64,000 bases of DNA, taken from contig MCFG01000085.1 in NCBI GenBank assembly GCA_002104895.1, positions 1 through 64,000 on the forward strand, given 5' to 3'. The DNA is from Anaeromyces robustus. Taxonomy: Eukaryota; Neocallimastigomycota; Neocallimastigomycetes; Neocallimastigales; Neocallimastigaceae. A program made the translations under genes and the position numbers. Under the pieces are notes generated by a model. That model saw nothing but the letters and a program-made list of their open reading frames with translations. It made no database searches and was not told the DNA's origin. Positions 59,101 through 64,000 of the stretch are shown in pieces; positions within the stretch are counted from its first letter, which is position 1, and each line of letters opens with the position of its first letter.

Positions 59101-60066
59101 TTTCAAATTAAATTTCATTCGATAAAAAAATTACTTCATATATTATAATTTATTTCTGTTTTTTTGTTATTAATATATTATATTATATTATATATTATAT
59201 TATATTATGTTTTATATTACATATATAAATTCTTTTTTTACCAGAAAAAAAAATTGAATGTAATTTACATTTTAAGAAAAAAAAAACAATACTTAGATAA
59301 TGTAATATAAAAAATATGAAAAATATTATAATATAATATAAATTAAATCGAAATTATATTGTGTTATAATTTAATAAAATAAAACAAAATAAAATAATAT
59401 ATAAAATAAACCACTAATCCTCTTTCACTAGCTTTATTTTTTCTTTATTAATGATGGTGGAAAAAAAATAAGAAAAAAATTTACTTTTTTTTTTTTTTTT
59501 GAAACTTACAATTACATTACATTTACATTTTACATTTACATTAAATAATGTAATGGTCAATTCCAATTTTTTTTTATTTTATTTTATTTTTATTTTAATT
59601 TTAGTTTATTCTCTTTTAAAAAAAAAAAACTTAAAACAAGTAAAACAATAGTAAGCCCTATATTTTTTTTTCCGTCACTTTAAAACATACTTTTTTTTTT
59701 TTTTTTTCCTTTTATCTTTTTTTTTTTATTATTATTCTTTTTTCTTCTTTTCTTAATTTTTAATGAGATAATAAATCATCAATAATATTAAAACATTGGC
59801 ATTTCTAAATTAAATCCACTTTTTTTTTATTTCTTTTTCTCTAATACAGAAATAAAATAAAAGTAAAAATATATAAAAAAATATAAAATATAAAATATAT
59901 AAAAAAGGAAATTAATGATTAATAATAATAATAACAATAATAAAAATTCCTTTTTTATTAATAGAAATTAACACAAAGAAAAATTAAATAAAAGTCATAC
60001 TTTATTAATGATATATCTTTTTTTTTTCTTTATTTATTTAATTTTTAACAATAATCTTTACTTGTG

Positions 60067-60102
<36 letters not shown>

Positions 60103-63100
60103 TTATGTCACTTTTTTTTTTTTTATTTTTATTTTTTTATAATTTTTCCTTTTTCTTCTAAAATTTTTTATTTTTTAGTTTTGTTTAAAATAGTTTAAAA
60201 TAATTAATAATTAAAATTATTATTATTATATAATATTATTATTTATAATAATATTATTATTATATATTAATATATACAGACAATAAATATTAATATAGAA
60301 TTATTAAAACTTTAAAAACTTTCTTTTTTTGATATTCTAAATAAGAAAAACTTTAAATTTTAAATTATCTTTTATCTTTTTTATATATATTATTATTATT
60401 AATTACTTTATATTTCATTTATATTATAAATATATATATTTTTAGTATATATTGTTTATTATTTTATATTCAATACGTATTTAAGTATTTATTTTGTATT
60501 TATTACTTAGAATTGTTTTTTTTTATTTTTATTTTTTTTTTATTTTATTTTAAAGTTTTTTTTTTTTATTTTTTAATAAATCTTGATTAAACATCTATAA
60601 CCATATTTAGTATATTGTTTGGATTAAAAAAAAATTAAAAAAAAAATTAAAATAAAAATTAAAAAAAAAATTAATATTAATAAATGAATTCAATTAAATT
60701 CAATAAAAACAAATATAATTATTCATTTTAATTTTATTAAAAATATATTGAATAATATTTATATTGTAATATATAATGAAAATATATAATATAATAAATA
60801 ATAAAATTCATTTATGAAAATTATTCATTAAATAAATAAATAAAATAAATAAATAAAATAAATAAAATAAAATAAATAAATGTAATTATAATAATAATAA
60901 GTTTTATATTTCATATTAAAATATGTTTTTCAATCCTATAATAATAATAATAATAAAACCATGATTATTTATTAATTATTTTATTTTATTCCATTTTACT
61001 AATAATATACAATATTTTAAATCGTTAAAAAAGTTTTGTATAATCCTTCATATAATTATGAAATTGTTTTTGTTTTTGTTTTTTGTTTTTTTTTTTAACA
61101 TTCAAAAAAACTTTAATTCCAATTAATTTATATATTATTATTAATAATATTAATATTATTAATAATGTATAGAAAAAAAATTTTCAATTTATATATATTG
61201 AGGTTTTATGAAATCGATTTCATTTAATAAAAAAAAAAAGTTAAATTGTGTCATGTTAACTTTTATTTTTTTTTACATATTTATCTTGATTAATAAATAC
61301 AGATAAATAGAATAAAGAAAAAGTATTCTTCTAAAATTAAATAATTAATTAAATAGTTAATTGGTTTTTTTTTTTTTTTTAATTATAATTTAAACTATTT
61401 TCTTTTTTTAGAAGATGAATAGAAAAAAGTTTCTTTGGTTAAAAAATAATACCAAATAAAGTAATTGTTATAATTATTATTATAAAATATAGAAAGAAAG
61501 AAAAAATTGGAAATAAATTACATAAAAAATAGTTACATTTAATTTATATTCTTTATTATTATTACCATTTTTAAAAAATAAAATAAAACAATAAAACTTT
61601 TTTACATTTACATTTTTACCACCTTCTAAGAAAAAGAATTAATTAAAAAAAATAAAAATAAAAAGATAAAGATAAAAAAAATGATCAAAAAAGGAAATTA
61701 ATTAAATTCATTTATTTATTTTTTTATTGTTTTTTTATTTATTGAAATTTCTTCTTATTCTATTCTATTATATTTAAAGACCCTCTTTTTTTTCTATATT
61801 ATTTTATTTCCTTTTTTTTTTTTTTTCTTTAATTATTAATTAATAAGTAATTAAATTTCTGTTTTTATTAAAGTAAAAATAAAAATAATAATATTAATAT
61901 AATAAAAATTCTGTATTTTTTTTTCTTTTTTGCTTATAAGTAAAAATATTTTGAATTTTTTTTTCCTTTTTTATTTTTTTTTCTTTTTTTTTTCTTCTTC
62001 TAACATAAATATATATATTTTATTTCCACATGATAAAATAATAATATTTTCTTTCTTTCTCTATTTCTTATTCATTTCCTAAAACCCATTATTTTTTTTT
62101 TTTTTTAATGTTATTTTTTATGAAAAGTTTTTTTTTTTTCATTTAAAAGATTTAATTTAAATTAATAAATATATATCATTTATATTGTTAATATATAATA
62201 TTAATTAATTTAATATATAATATCAATATTATATTTCATATATTATTATATTTAATATTTTTAAATACTTTTATTAATTAATTAATTTAAAAATTTTTAT
62301 TTAAAAAATTTTATTTAAAAAAAATAATAATTAAAAAATAATTTTAAAATAAAATTTTAAATAATATTAAAAAAATAATAAAATGAAAAAAATGTATATA
62401 TTATTATTTTAAACAAAAATGTTTTTTTTTCACATTTCAATGTTTCAATTACTCATTTCTTTAATTATTATTATTATTATTTATTGTTATTATTATTAAA
62501 GAATAATTAGTTTATTTATTTATTTATCTATTTATTTATTTATTTATTTATTCATTTATTTATATAATACACATAATTTATTTATTATAATTTATTTAAT
62601 ATTACTTTTTAATTCAATATATTTTTATTATAATTAATCATTTAATATTAAAAAAAAAACTTGTTTTTTATATATTACCATATAAATATTAATGATAATA
62701 TGAGTTATTCTATTTGATAATTACTCTATTTAAATGATTTTAATTAATTTTATTTTGTCATTAATAATTAAGAGTAAAATAATTAATAATACTATTAATA
62801 ATAAAAAAAAAAAAAAAGAGTTAAATAAAAAATAATGAAACAATAGAAAGAAATTATAATAGTATATAGAATAAAACTAATTTATTTATTTATTAATAGT
62901 TTTATATTTATATATATATATGTTTTATTATTATTATTATTAATTAAAAGTAAATGAATAATATGAAAAAGGTTTTAATTAATTATCTATTTTTTTTAAT
63001 TATATATATTTTAATAAGTAGTAGAATAAAATAATAATAATAATAACAAAATATAATTTGTTTTTTTATTATTAATAATTATTATTCTATTTAAATTTTA

Positions 63101-64000
63101 AATATTAACACATTTTTTATTTTTCTTTCATGATATTATATAAGTTTTTCCATAATTTCCATAATTATGGAATTTTTTTTTTTTAAAAAAAAAAAAAAAC
63201 TTTTTTGTTTTTAATAATTTTTTTTTATCTCATAAAAAAAGTATCCATGTAATGAAACACATAAATATTGAAATGATAAACTTTTTTTTTATTATTTTAA
63301 TAACTCTAAAATAAAAAAAAAAAAAGTAAAAAAAAAAAAAATGACAAGACTGCATTTATGGAAAAATAAACTATAATTAATAAAAATGGAGAAAAATTGA
63401 AAATAAAAAAAAAACATTTCAATAATGAAAAAGTTTTTACATTATTTTAAGAATAATTAATAATAGGAATAATTAAGGTATAATTAATAATAATAATAAT
63501 AATAATAAAAACAATAAAATTAAAGAATAATAATTAAACTTTATTATAAATTATTATTATAAATTATTATTTCTTTTTTACTTTATTTAAATAAAAAAAA
63601 AACATACTTTATTTTCTTTTCTTATCTCTATTATAATTATTATTATAATATGTAATACATATGAATATTTTATTATTATATTAAAATGTCTTTTTATTAT
63701 TTTATTTTATTTTATTTTATTTTTATTTTCAATATAATTTAATTAAAAATAATTAAAAATTATTTTTTTTTTTAATTAAAATTTATAAATATTATAATAC
63801 ATATATAATGATTATAATTTAATATATAGAAATAAATAATAGAATTAAAATGGAATTTTAATATAAAAAATGATACCAATTTTTTTTTATTATTATTAAT
63901 ATTATTATATTAATATATTAATATATTAATAGATTTAGCAAAAAAATAAAAAATACACAAAAATGCAAAAAAAAAAATGCAATAAAAAAAATGTATCTAC
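56145..64000. other. 7.9-kb gene-free region
   Basis: Upstream of the RlpA-like gene, so its promoter and leader lie at the left edge; a (GT)n run sits at about 56255. The rest is A/T homopolymer, AAAT/AAT microsatellites and poly(T) tracts. I read both strands and found no frame with mixed composition, no tRNA-like A/B boxes and no repeat longer than simple microsatellites. Confidence 0.7.

Overview
The window is very AT-rich eukaryotic DNA: long A/T homopolymers, (AAAT)n arrays up to about 240 bp, multi-kilobase gene-free stretches, short AT-rich spliceosomal introns (GTAAGT/GTAAAA-type donors, TAG/AAG acceptors) and proteins full of asparagine runs encoded by AAT repeats. The gene content fits an early-diverging fungus, most likely an anaerobic gut fungus (Neocallimastigomycota): a CAJ1-like DnaJ-X protein, F-box proteins, a HELLS/DDM1/Irc5-type remodeler, decayed ankyrin repeats and an RlpA/expansin-like wall protein. 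An Asn-rich amoebozoan such as Dictyostelium is the main alternative, but the long intergenic spaces and the expansin-like gene fit the gut fungi better. I see no rRNA, tRNA, CRISPR array or prokaryotic operon.

Layout. 1-5750: gene-free, with a perfect 30-bp x5 tandem repeat, an ~85-bp duplication and a hairpin. 5751-7115 (+): zinc-ribbon/J-domain/DnaJ-X co-chaperone. 8495-17145 (-): a five-exon gene for a ~2599-residue membrane protein of unknown function, joined here from phase-compatible exons. 17146-24942: gene-free, repeat-rich. 24943-26862 (+) and 27987-29696 (-): two convergent F-box genes, the second with a long CxxC zinc-binding array. 31516-34286 (-): five-exon PA-TM-RING-type E3 ligase candidate. 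36068-40598 (+): twelve-exon LSH/HELLS/DDM1-like SNF2 ATPase. 41996-42730 (+): small membrane-anchored Asp/Asn- and His-rich protein. 44059-48647 (-): five-exon protein with five AT-hooks, a Tudor-like module and a C-terminal region resembling MUM1/PWWP3. 49045-49866 (-): ankyrin-repeat pseudogene next to a 240-bp (ATTT)n array. 50475-52192: two degenerate copies of an unrecognised, less AT-rich gene. 54306-56144 (-): secreted/membrane-anchored RlpA-like protein with mucin-like and coiled-coil regions. 56145-64000: gene-free.

Functional themes: protein quality control and ubiquitin (DnaJ, two F-box proteins, RING E3), chromatin (LSH-type remodeler and AT-hook/Tudor protein within 4 kb) and cell surface (RlpA-like protein). 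Nothing shows that these genes act as one system. Exon joins were made by hand from frame, phase and splice-site consensus; they need transcript support.
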